Shown: piece by piece, positions 23,183 to 33,200 of the stretch | Position numbering within the stretch: position 1 is the stretch's first letter | How the letters are laid out: each line of letters opens with the position of its first letter | Source of the DNA: Chitinophagales bacterium | GTDB taxonomy: Bacteria > Bacteroidota > Bacteroidia > Chitinophagales > Saprospiraceae | Direction: 5' to 3' | Assembly (NCBI GenBank): GCA_013298955.1 | Contig: JAAFJT010000050.1 | Coordinates: forward strand, 1 to 33,588 | Length of the DNA: 33,588 nucleotides | Notes under the pieces: model-generated | The model's input: the letters and a program-made list of their open reading frames with translations, nothing else | What the model was told of the DNA's origin: nothing | Database searches by the model: none | Translations under genes and position numbers: made by a program

Positions 23183-26100
23183 ATGCGGTTGATTTACTTC
23201 ATTTTTAGTGGCTTCTTTTTCAGCATGCTGGCATCTTGTCAAAAAAAGGAACAAACGTTATTCACTTTGCTTGCTGCCAATCAAACGGGCATTCAGTTCG
23301 TTAATCAAGTAAAATATTCTGAAGATTTTAATATGTACACGTACCGCAATTTTTATAATGGCGGTGGGGTAGGAGTGGGCGACATCAATAATGATGGTTT
23401 GTTAGATGTGTATTTTTGTGGTAATATGATTTCAAGTCGTTTGTACCTCAACAAAGGCAATTTTAAATTTGAAGATATTACGGAAAAAGCAGGTTTATTG
23501 CGCGATGATGTGTGGACAACAGGCGTTAGTTTTGCAGATGTGAATGGTGATGGATTGTTGGATATTTACGTTTGTAAATCGGGGAGTCCCGAATCTAAAG
23601 GTATCAGACACAATGAGTTATTTATAAATAATGGCAATCAAACGTTTTCTGAAAAGTCAAAAGAATATGGTTTAGATGTCAAGGCGTTGTCAACACATGC
23701 TGCTTTTTTTGATTATGATAAAGATGGCGATTTGGATTGTTACGTATTAGCCAATTCGATAACATCGGTTCGGAATTATGATATTTCATCGGGCAATCGG
23801 AATCTTCGAGATACGGCATCTGGCAATAAGTTTTTTAGAAATGAGGCAGGTAAATTCAAAGACGTAAGTGCGGAGTTAGGCATTTATGGTAGCGCGATTG
23901 GTTTTGGTTTGGGTGTGACGATAGGCGATTACAACCGAGACGGTTGGCAAGATATGTATGTTTCAAATGATTTTTTTGAACGCGATTATTTGTATTTGAA
24001 TGATAAAAAAGGCAAATTTCAAGAAGTTGCGACGGATGCAATCGATGAAATGAGCATGGGTTCGATGGGCGCGGACATGGCAGACCTCAATAATGACGGT
24101 TTTCCAGAGCTTTTTGTAACCGAAATGTTGCCTGAACGAGAGGATAGGCTCAAAACAAAAGCGCAATTTCAATCGTGGAATCAATATCGGATGAATGTAT
24201 CGAATGGGTATCACCGCCAATTTCCGCGAAATGTCTTGCAATTGAATAATGGAAATGGCACTTTTCGAGAAATTGGGCGATTAGCGGGTGTTCATGCGAC
24301 CGATTGGAGTTGGGGCGCGTTGATTTTTGACATGGATAATGATGGTTTTCAAGATATTTTTGTGGCAAACGGCATCGGAAAAGACTTGTTAGACCAAGAT
24401 TATATGAATTTTAATGCTTCGCAAGAACGACTTGGGGAACGCGTGCGGAGTGGACGCAAAGATGTTATTACGAAAATGATAGATTCGATGCCTTCTGAAA
24501 AGTTGTCTAATTATGCGTATAGCAATAATCACGATTTGACATTCACGAATCAGGCGGCAAAATGGGGCTTATCGCAACCCTCTTTTTCCAATGGTTCGGC
24601 TTATGCGGATTTGGACAATGACGGCGATTTGGATTTATTAGTCAATAATCAAGATATGCAGCCTTTTGTGTATCGGAATGAGGCGAATGTTTTAAAAAAA
24701 GAAAATCATTTTTTGACCCTCCTTTTAAATGCAAATCAAACCAATAATTTAAAAAATAACAACGCATTAGGTGCGCAAGCAACGATTTACGCGGGTGGAC
24801 AAATTTTTTATAGAGAAATTGCGCCCATGCGCGGTTTTGAATCTTGTGTAGATAGTAGAATTTCCTTTGGTTTAGGCACGATTAACACCATAGATTCTTT
24901 GGTTATTCTTTGGGCGGATCATAAAAAAACGGTTTTGAAAAACGTTACCACCAATCAAATTTTAAAAATAGAGGAAAAAGATGCTATCCATCCTGCTGAA
25001 AAAAGAGCAGAAAAAGCACCTCCTCTTTTTCAAAATTGGGCTGACTTAGGACGTAATGCAAACTTTTTGTATCGACATAAAGAAAATGAAACTGCCGATT
25101 TTGATAAAAATCGTTGGTTATTTCATGCAATCGGCAGCCAAACACCTAAAATGTGCAAAGGGGATGTGAATGGAGACGGATTAGAAGATTTTTTCATAAC
25201 GAATGCGCGAGATACGGCTCCTGCCTTATACGTTCAATTGCCAAATGGTGATTTTAAACAAACGAATCAACCCATTTTTGATGCAGATAAAGATTTTGAA
25301 ACAACAAGTTGTTTGTTTTTTGACGCGGATGGCGATAAAGATTTAGATTTGTTATTAGGCAGTGGCGGCAGCAATCCCACTCGGTTGAATGATAGATTGT
25401 ATCGAAATGACGGAAAAGGAAATTTTATATTGGATGCGGCTGTTTTTGGCAATAAAAATTGGTCAACAGCTTGCACCAGAGCTGTTGATTTTGATGGTGA
25501 TGGCGATTTAGATTTGTTCATTGGCGGTCGTTATTATCCTGATGCGTATGGAAAACCCGTTGGCGGTTATCTGTTGCAAAATGATGGAACGGGACATTTT
25601 AAAGGTGTTACCACCGAAATTGCACCCGAATTGCGCAATTTGGGTATGATAACGGATGCCGTTTGGACGGATATTGACGGTGACAAAGATGCTGATTTGA
25701 TAGTTGTAGGGGAGTGGATGCCGATTGCGATTTTCAAAAATGAGCAAGGCAAATTCAAAAAAATGCTTTGGGAAAAGGAGGATGCAAGTAGTGGTTGGTG
25801 GAATTGTATTCAAGCAGCCGATTTAGATGGAGACGGGGATACCGATTTTGTGATGGGTAATCATGGTTTAAACAGTCGTTTTAAAGCCACTTTGGAACAC
25901 CCTATTTCGATGTATGTCCATGATTTTGACCAAAATACGATGACAGAACAAATGATAACTTGTTATAATGGTGATAAATCCTATCCCATGATTTTGCGTC
26001 CTGATTTGGTTTCGCAGATACCGAGTTTGAAAAAGAAATATTTGTTTTGGAATGATTATAAAAATAAAGCAGTCAGCGATATTTTCAGTCCTGCTCAACT

Positions 26101-26491
26101 CAAAGCAGCTACCTCTGTAAAAGCAACGTATCTTCAATCGGCAATATTAATGAATAACGGCGCACAAGGTTTTGAGTTAAAACCATTGCCAATGGCTGCA
26201 CAATACGCGCCAGTTTATGCAATTGCGATAGATAATTTTGACCAAGATGATAAAAAAGATATTTTATTAGGTGGAAATTTAAGTCGCGCCAAACCAGAAG
26301 TGGGTACGTATTGGGGGAGCAATGGATTATTTTTAAAAAATATGGGCAAAAATCAATTTAAACCGACCGATGATTTTGCTGTTAAAGGCGAAATTAGAGA
26401 TTTTGCCCTCTTGAAAACGGCAGATAAGCGTGCGCCAAAAGTCGTAGCCGTTGGTTTAAATAATCAACAAATGCACATTTTTCGATATTAA
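23183..26491 (+). CDS. Twin-propeller FG-GAP/VCBS-repeat lipoprotein with ASPIC/UnbV domain (paralog 1)
   Basis: A 1102-residue predicted outer-membrane lipoprotein (lipobox LASC, Cys19). Seven DxDxDG-type calcium loops occur in the first half, starting at residues 67, 119, 177, 249, 301, 383 and 476. An ASPIC/UnbV domain follows at about 528-595 (NALGAQATIYAGG, FYREIAPMRGFESCVD, FGLG). Seven more loops come after it, at 661, 714, 769, 830, 880, 914 and about 1018; the last two are degenerate. This predicts two seven-bladed beta-propellers. A conserved NHGLNSRF motif (893-900) lies in the second half. CRTAC1/UnbV-type proteins are thought to bind proteins or glycans; no catalytic motif is seen. 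It is probably a surface-exposed partner of the SusCD system. Confidence 0.93.
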   Translation: MRLIYFIFSGFFFSMLASCQKKEQTLFTLLAANQTGIQFVNQVKYSEDFNMYTYRNFYNGGGVGVGDINNDGLLDVYFCGNMISSRLYLNKGNFKFEDITEKAGLLRDDVWTTGVSFADVNGDGLLDIYVCKSGSPESKGIRHNELFINNGNQTFSEKSKEYGLDVKALSTHAAFFDYDKDGDLDCYVLANSITSVRNYDISSGNRNLRDTASGNKFFRNEAGKFKDVSAELGIYGSAIGFGLGVTIGDYNRDGWQDMYVSNDFFERDYLYLNDKKGKFQEVATDAIDEMSMGSMGADMADLNNDGFPELFVTEMLPEREDRLKTKAQFQSWNQYRMNVSNGYHRQFPRNVLQLNNGNGTFREIGRLAGVHATDWSWGALIFDMDNDGFQDIFVANGIGKDLLDQDYMNFNASQERLGERVRSGRKDVITKMIDSMPSEKLSNYAYSNNHDLTFTNQAAKWGLSQPSFSNGSAYADLDNDGDLDLLVNNQDMQPFVYRNEANVLKKENHFLTLLLNANQTNNLKNNNALGAQATIYAGGQIFYREIAPMRGFESCVDSRISFGLGTINTIDSLVILWADHKKTVLKNVTTNQILKIEEKDAIHPAEKRAEKAPPLFQNWADLGRNANFLYRHKENETADFDKNRWLFHAIGSQTPKMCKGDVNGDGLEDFFITNARDTAPALYVQLPNGDFKQTNQPIFDADKDFETTSCLFFDADGDKDLDLLLGSGGSNPTRLNDRLYRNDGKGNFILDAAVFGNKNWSTACTRAVDFDGDGDLDLFIGGRYYPDAYGKPVGGYLLQNDGTGHFKGVTTEIAPELRNLGMITDAVWTDIDGDKDADLIVVGEWMPIAIFKNEQGKFKKMLWEKEDASSGWWNCIQAADLDGDGDTDFVMGNHGLNSRFKATLEHPISMYVHDFDQNTMTEQMITCYNGDKSYPMILRPDLVSQIPSLKKKYLFWNDYKNKAVSDIFSPAQLKAATSVKATYLQSAILMNNGAQGFELKPLPMAAQYAPVYAIAIDNFDQDDKKDILLGGNLSRAKPEVGTYWGSNGLFLKNMGKNQFKPTDDFAVKGEIRDFALLKTADKRAPKVVAVGLNNQQMHIFRY

Positions 26492-26512
26492 GTATTATGA
26501 TTCAATCATTGC

Positions 26513-26751
26513 GATACAATTGGAACGCGGATGACGCGGATTGCGCGAATAAGCGCGGATTTTTTTAATTTTTCACGGATTTTAACTAAATTATATGCAC
26601 CAAACTTGCGTCAAGTTTCAAACTTGACGCAAGTTAATACGCTGATTTTTAATTATTTACATTTTATAGCTTATTTTATTTTAACTACTTAATTTCAAAA
26701 AAAATCCGCGCACATCCGCCCAATTCGCGTCATCCGCGTTTCAATTGTATC
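26513..26751. repeat. Long hairpin repeat, family B, with a nested palindrome between its arms
   Basis: Left arm 26513-26566 pairs imperfectly with right arm 26698-26751; the outer word GATACAATTG and repeated CGGAT words match the 14810-14956 copy. Here the arms are 131 nt apart instead of 27. The extra sequence contains a perfect 16-bp palindrome (26603-26618 with 26620-26635) and an AACTACTTA motif near 26682-26691. It fills the 304-nt gap between paralogs 1 and 2, where no gene is seen. Confidence 0.85.
26603..26635. repeat. Perfect 16-bp palindrome inserted within the family B hairpin
   Basis: Arms 26603-26618 and 26620-26635 are exactly complementary around a single C. The core TGCGTCAAGTTTCAAAC is shared with the palindrome at 14760-14790, so both belong to one dispersed family. 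Confidence 0.8.
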
Positions 26752-26795
26752 AGAATGTGTCAAATTTATCTCGCATTAAATATAAATCTTAACGA

Positions 26796-29700
26796 ATGTA
26801 TTTACCTTTTTTTACAAAAAACAAAGGATTTTTTGCTTACTTTTGGTGTTTTATGGCAATCCTGGTGCAATGTACCACAAGTTGCAATCGCGCCAAAGAA
26901 GAAGTTTCTAACGAACCTAAATTATTTACATCCTTGCCTTCCTCGCAAACAAAGGTGACTTTTCGCAATGATTTACATTACGACAAGGCTTTTAATATTT
27001 ATAAATATCGTAATTTTTATAATGGCGGCGGAGTTGCGATTGCAGATGTCAATAAAGATGGATTATTAGATGTTTATATGAGTAGTAACATGAATCACAA
27101 TAAGTTATACCTCAATAAAGGCAATTTTGTTTTTGAAGATGTGACTGAAAAAGCAGGCGTTGCTGGCACGAAAGCATGGGCAACAGGCGTTACGATGGCG
27201 GATGTGAATGGCGATGGATGGATGGATATTTATGTTTGTAACTCAGGGGACATCAAAGGTGATGACAAAGAAAACGAATTGTTTATCAATAATGGGAATA
27301 TGACTTTTACCGAAAGGGCAAAAGAATATGGTTTGGCGGACAAAGGCTATTCAACACATGCTGCTTTTTTTGATTATGATAAGGACGGCGATTTAGATTG
27401 TTATATATTAAATAATTCATATAGAGCTACCGTCACATTTAACAACAATAATCGAGACAAGCGCGATACTTTAGGAGGTGACAAATTGTTTAGAAATGAG
27501 GGAAACAATCATTTTACGGATGTGAGCGCGGCGGCGAATATTTATGGCAGTTTGCAAGGTTTTGGTTTAGGCGTGACGATTGGGGACGTAAATCGGGATG
27601 GTTGGGATGATATATACGTGTGTAATGATTTTTTTGAACGCGATTATTTATATATCAATCAAAAAAATGGCAAATTCCAAGAAGTTTTTGAACAACAATT
27701 TGGGCATTGTAGCGCGGCATCTATGGGCGCGGATTTGGCAGATTTAAACAATGATGGTTATCCCGATTTGTTCAATACCGAAATGTTGCCTTCCAATAAT
27801 CACCGCATCAAGATGAAAACGACTTTTGATAGTTGGAATACCTATCAAAATTATGTCTATCATGGTTATCACAATCAATTCACACACAATTCTTTACAAA
27901 TGAATAATGGTGATGATACATGGAGTGAAACGGCTTTTTTAGCAGGAACGGGTGCAACGGATTGGAGTTGGGGCGCGTTGATAACGGATTTGGATAATGA
28001 TGGTTTGAAAGATATATATGTTGCAAATGGTATTTATAAAGACTTGACAGACCAAGATTTCATTCAATTTATCTCGGATGACCAAGTGAAAAAATCCATT
28101 ATTACAGAACAAGGCGTAGATTATAAAAAATTGATAGATGTCATTCCAAGTGAAGCGTTACCGAATTATGCGTTTAAAAATACAGGCAATGGCGTTTTTA
28201 AAGATGTGGCAAAATCATGGGGTTTGGGTACGCCTTCTTTTTCAAATGGCTCTGCATATGCGGATTTGGACAATGACGGCGATTTGGATTTAGTCGTAAA
28301 TAATGTCAATATGGAAGCCTTTATTTACCGCAATGAAGCAGATAAAGTATTGAAAGACAATCACTTCCTTAAATTTGAATTGCAAGGCGAAGGTTTTAAT
28401 CCGAATGCTTTGGGTGCAAAAATCACCTTGAAATCGGGTGATAAAATGTTTTATCAAGAGCAAATGCCAATGCGTGGTTTTCAATCTTCGATGGATTACA
28501 GACCCAATTTTGGAGTTGGTCATTTGTTAGAAATCGATTCTGTACTCATTGATTTTCCGAATTTGAAACGATTGGTTTTAACCAAAGTCAAAACCAATCA
28601 AACGTTGAAAGTCAAACAAATAGATGCTAAAATAGCAACGCCTTTTTTTCAAAAAAACGCTCCTTTGTTTGCAGAAAATCCTGATTTAATTGATTTTAAA
28701 CATAAAGAAAATACTTATTCTGATTTTGATGTAGAACGGTTGATTTTTCAAATGAATTCGACGCAAGGTCCTAAAATCGCAGTGGGTGATGTAAATGGAG
28801 ATAAGCAAGATGATATATATGTTTGTGGGGCGAGAGGTCAGGCGGGCGCACTTTATGTGCAGTCAAATAATCGTTTTACATTAATGCAAAACATTGATTT
28901 TCAAAAAGATTCGATATACGAAAGTGTCGCAGCGACTTTTTTTGATGCCGACGGCGATGGCGATTTAGATTTATTTGTGGGTACAGGCGGTAGTGAAATT
29001 CCAAAAAACTTGGAAAATATGCTTTATCAAATGGAAGATAGATTGTATATAAATGATGGAAAAGGCAATTTCAAACGCAAAGAAGATGCTTTCGGCAAAG
29101 GAAAATCTTTTGGAACGGGCGTTGCGCGGGCTGCGGATTTCGATGGGGATGGCAAAATCGATTTATTTGTAGGAGCGCGGTTGATGCCGGGCAAATATGG
29201 TGCGACAACAGGTGGTTATTTGTTAAAAAATGACGGAAAAGGCGTTTTTAAGGGTGTTACACCCGATTTTGCCCCTGAATTGAAAGATATTGGGATGATA
29301 ACCGACGCGCTTTGGCTCGATACGGATGGTGATAAAGATTTAGATTTGGTCGTGGTGGGCGATTATATGCCTGTCACGATTTTTGAAAATCAAAAAGGGA
29401 AATTTAAAAATGTGACTGAATCCGCAGGTTTGGGCAAAAGCAATGGTTGGTGGAATGTCATCAAAGCGGCGGATGTGGATGGCGATGGCGATTTGGATTT
29501 GGTCGTTGGCAATCATGGTTTGAACAGTCGCTTTCATGCCGACGAAACGCATCCGTTGAGCCTCTATTATGGTGATTTTGATAAAAATGGGATGAATGAA
29601 CAGTTAATTTGCACTTATGAAGGCGAAAAATCTTATCCTTGCGTGTTGCGGCACGATTTGGTAGGGCAAATGCCTGTATTCAAAAAGAAATTTTTAGAAT

Positions 29701-30152
29701 ATAAAAAATATGCAGATAAACCCATTGAAGAAGTCTTATCGGCTGAACAATTGAAAGGCGCGAAAAAATATCAAGCCTTTAATTTGCAAACGGCGGTTTT
29801 TATCAATAACGGTAAAAACACCTTTACAACTAAAAATTTGCCAATTCAAGCGCAGTATTCACCGACTTTTGGGATTGAAATCGCTGATTTTGACGGAGAT
29901 GGTTTGTTAGACATCTTAACAGGCGGTAATTTTTTTGAATCTAAACCTGAAATGGGGCGATATGATGCGAGTTACGGCACTGTTTTGAAGGGAGACGGCA
30001 AAGGCAATTTTAAATCTATTGATTTTAAAACAAGTGGTTTGAAATTGCGCGGGCAGGTACGTGATATTGTTGCAGTAACAGTTGGCAATCAAAAAAAATG
30101 GCTGGTTGCGCAAAATAATGATAAAATTCGAGCCTTTTCTTTAAAAAAATAA
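26796..30152 (+). CDS. Twin-propeller FG-GAP/VCBS-repeat lipoprotein with ASPIC/UnbV domain (paralog 2)
   Basis: A 1118-residue predicted lipoprotein (lipobox TTSC, Cys30; an internal Met20 start would leave a very short signal peptide). The layout is as in paralog 1. Seven loops run from DVNKDGLLD (84-92) to DLDNDGDLD before the ASPIC/UnbV domain at about 524-606 (NALGAKITL, MRGFQSSMD). Seven follow after it, from DVNGDKQDD to DFDGDGLLD. It is closer to paralog 1 than to paralog 3, sharing YRNFYNGGGV, THAAFFDYDKDGDLDCY, FFERDYLY and NHGLNSRF. The family B hairpin separates it from paralog 1 and the family A hairpin from paralog 3, so each copy may be an independent transcriptional unit. Ligand unknown. 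Confidence 0.93.
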   Translation: MYLPFFTKNKGFFAYFWCFMAILVQCTTSCNRAKEEVSNEPKLFTSLPSSQTKVTFRNDLHYDKAFNIYKYRNFYNGGGVAIADVNKDGLLDVYMSSNMNHNKLYLNKGNFVFEDVTEKAGVAGTKAWATGVTMADVNGDGWMDIYVCNSGDIKGDDKENELFINNGNMTFTERAKEYGLADKGYSTHAAFFDYDKDGDLDCYILNNSYRATVTFNNNNRDKRDTLGGDKLFRNEGNNHFTDVSAAANIYGSLQGFGLGVTIGDVNRDGWDDIYVCNDFFERDYLYINQKNGKFQEVFEQQFGHCSAASMGADLADLNNDGYPDLFNTEMLPSNNHRIKMKTTFDSWNTYQNYVYHGYHNQFTHNSLQMNNGDDTWSETAFLAGTGATDWSWGALITDLDNDGLKDIYVANGIYKDLTDQDFIQFISDDQVKKSIITEQGVDYKKLIDVIPSEALPNYAFKNTGNGVFKDVAKSWGLGTPSFSNGSAYADLDNDGDLDLVVNNVNMEAFIYRNEADKVLKDNHFLKFELQGEGFNPNALGAKITLKSGDKMFYQEQMPMRGFQSSMDYRPNFGVGHLLEIDSVLIDFPNLKRLVLTKVKTNQTLKVKQIDAKIATPFFQKNAPLFAENPDLIDFKHKENTYSDFDVERLIFQMNSTQGPKIAVGDVNGDKQDDIYVCGARGQAGALYVQSNNRFTLMQNIDFQKDSIYESVAATFFDADGDGDLDLFVGTGGSEIPKNLENMLYQMEDRLYINDGKGNFKRKEDAFGKGKSFGTGVARAADFDGDGKIDLFVGARLMPGKYGATTGGYLLKNDGKGVFKGVTPDFAPELKDIGMITDALWLDTDGDKDLDLVVVGDYMPVTIFENQKGKFKNVTESAGLGKSNGWWNVIKAADVDGDGDLDLVVGNHGLNSRFHADETHPLSLYYGDFDKNGMNEQLICTYEGEKSYPCVLRHDLVGQMPVFKKKFLEYKKYADKPIEEVLSAEQLKGAKKYQAFNLQTAVFINNGKNTFTTKNLPIQAQYSPTFGIEIADFDGDGLLDILTGGNFFESKPEMGRYDASYGTVLKGDGKGNFKSIDFKTSGLKLRGQVRDIVAVTVGNQKKWLVAQNNDKIRAFSLKK

Positions 30153-30267
30153 AACACATAAGACACATAGGGTTTATAGGATACATAGGGGCATTCTTTT
30201 AGGATGGACACATTTTCCAAAAAAAGCCTCTATGTGTCCTATGAACCCTATGTGTCCTATGTGTTTC
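30151..30267. repeat. Long hairpin repeat, family A, between paralogs 2 and 3
   Basis: Left arm 30151-30191 pairs with right arm 30227-30267 over 41 nt with about five mismatches; spacer 35 nt. It starts in the stop codon of paralog 2 and ends 17 nt before the ATG of paralog 3. It shares the CACATAGG/CCTATGTG words with the 241-372 copy. Confidence 0.88.
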
Positions 30268-30284
30268 AAAATGAATCATTACTT

Positions 30285-33200
30285 ATGAGATTTTCCATGC
30301 TAATCATGCTTGTTTTGGCAGGTTGTCAATCTAAAAAAAATGAAAATTCGCTTTTTGAACGATTGACATCGAATCAAACGGGGATTCGTTTTGCGAATGG
30401 CATCCCTGAAAATCAACCGATGAACATTGTTCAGTACCTGTACTATTACAATGGAGGTGGGGTTGCGGCGGGCGATGTGAATCATGATGGATTGACAGAC
30501 CTTTATTTCACGGCTAATTTAGATAAAAACGGATTGTTTTTAAATAAAGGAAATTTTCAATTTGAAGATGTCACCGAAAAAGCAGGTCTGGCGGATGAAG
30601 GCGGTTGGAAAACAGGGGTGACGATGGCAGATGTCAATGCAGATGGTTGGTTGGATATTTATGTTTGTCATGTGAGCAATTATCAAAATTGGACGGTTAA
30701 GAACAAATTATTCATCAATAATCAAGATGGAACGTTCACAGACCGCGCTGCGGAGTATGGTTTGGACGCGACAGGATTGTGTACGCAAGCCGCTTTTTTT
30801 GATTATGACAATGATGGCGATTTGGATTGTTACTTATTGAGGCATTCCGTACATTCACCGCGCAGCTATCGCCCTGTCACAAATCGCAAAGTAGATGACC
30901 CCTTATCAAGCGACATTTTGTTTCAAAATGATGGCAAAAATCATTTTAAAGATGTTTCAAAAGCTGCAGGGATTCAAGATGGTTCATTGGGTTACGGCTT
31001 AGGTTTAGCGATTGCGGATTTAAATGGCGATAATTTATTAGACATATATGTTGGAAATGATTTTCACGACAACGATTATTTGTATTACAATAATGGGAAT
31101 GGAACATTTACGGAACGCATGAATCAATCGATGGGGCATAATTCCAACTTTTCTATGGGCAATGATATTGCGGATTTTAATAATGACGGTTTGCCCGATT
31201 TCATCGGATTGGACATGAAACCCGAAAGTGAGGAAGTTTTAAAAGCCTCTTCGGGTGCAGAAGCGTATAATATTTACGATTTTAAAAACAAAGAGTTTGG
31301 TTATCATCCTCAATATCCGCGAAATGTATTGCAATTAAATCGCGGAAATGGCAGTAGTAAAGACGGAAAATACCCATTTTTTAGTGAAATTGGGCAGTTT
31401 TCGGGTGTTTCAGCAACGGATTGGAGTTGGTCTGCCTTGTTTGCGGATTTGGATAATGATGGTTGGAAAGATATTTACATCACGAATGGCATCGTGCGGC
31501 GACCGAATGATTTAGATTATATGAAATTTATTTCTGATAAAACGGTTCAAAAAGAAGTTTCCGATTCGGCATTTGTGGCTAAAATGCCCAAAGGCAAGGT
31601 TGAAAATTACGCTTTTCGCAATCGTTCCGATTTAACTTTTGATAATGTATCGTTGATTTGGGGTTTAGACCAATTATCGTGTTCTTCGGGCGCGGTGTAT
31701 GCCGATTTGGATAATGATGGCGATTTGGATTTAGTGACGAATAATATCAATCAACCTGCGTTCATTTTAAAAAATAGGACGACAGAACGCTTGAAATACC
31801 ATTTTTTGAAGGTAAAATTACTCGGTGAACAAGGCAATACGCATGGAATTGGTGCAAAAGTGACGATTTTTCACAAAAATAACTTGCAAATGCAAGCCTT
31901 ACAACCAACTCGTGGTTTCCAATCCTCTGTTGAACCGTTGTTGAATTTTGGTTTAAAAGAGGCTAAAAAAATAGATTCATTGGTCGTGATTTGGCAAGAT
32001 GGGCGCAAGCAAGTGGTTAAAAATCCTGCAATTGATAAATTATTGCTGTTAAATCAAAAAGATGCGGTGAAAAGCAATGTCTTGGTTTCCAAAACACCGC
32101 CTATTTTGCAAGAGGTGACTGAAAAAATAAATATCAATTATCGGCATGTGGAAAATGCTTTTTACGATGTGGATAAAGAAAAATTGATTCCTCATTTTCT
32201 ATCCACAGAGGGACCGAAAATCGCAGTAGGCGATGTCAATGGCGATAAATTAGAAGATTTTTACGTCGGTGCAGCCCAAAAAGGACTTGGGAAATTGTAT
32301 TTGCAGCAGGCAAATGGCGGTTTTACAGAAAAAACAGATGGATTTATCAATCCTCAGCCCACCCAAAGTGATGAAGTCGGCGCAACGTTTTTCGATGCGG
32401 ACGGTGATAAAGATTTGGATTTATACATTGTTTCTGGCGGTAATGAGGCAGGTGTGACGGGCGATAAACTCTATTTCAATGATGGAAAAGGGCGATTTAC
32501 GCAAGTTGACCCTACTTTCGCGCCTACTTTGAGCGTTTTTCACAATGGTTCATGTGTAAAAGCATGTGATTTGGATGGTGATGGCGATATAGATTTATTT
32601 GTGGGCAGTCGGGCGGATACGCGTCATTATGGGTTGAATGCCCGTTCTTATTTGCTGATGAATGATGGAACAGGACATTTCAAGGATGTTTCGATGCAAT
32701 TTGCGGCAGAAATCACCGATTTGGGCATGGTCACAGATGCCGTTTGGGTGGATATGAACCGAGACGAAAAATTAGATTTGGTTGTCGTCGGCGAATGGAT
32801 GCCTATTACGATTTTTTATAATGAAGGTCGAAAATTTCGCAAAATGCGGATGGAACATACTTCAGGTTTTTGGAATACGATTGCCGCCGCAGACCTTGAT
32901 AAAGACGGTGATATGGATTTAATTGTTGGAAATATGGGTTTAAATTCCAATTTACAAGCGAGTGCAGAGCAACCTTTGGGTTTGTACATCAAAGATTTTG
33001 ACAAGAATGGTGCATCCGAAGCGATTTTAACGTATTGGCGGCAGGGTAGGGAGTATTGCGTGGATTCTAAGGATATGTTAGCGAGTCAGATTCCAGCGAT
33101 TAAAAAAGTCTTTCCAGAGTATCAAAAATTTTCGCAATCGGGTTTTGATAAAGTCTTTCCTGCGGGCTTGATGAAAGATGCTACTACTAAAAAAATATTT

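Noticed and set aside
26755-26958. A 67-codon frame overlapping the start of paralog 2
   Set aside because: It is in a different frame from the lipoprotein, which has a signal peptide and continuous homology to its paralogs.
30204-30284. Upstream ATG for the third propeller lipoprotein
   Set aside because: The extra residues are encoded by the hairpin repeat and displace the clear lipoprotein signal peptide starting at 30285.
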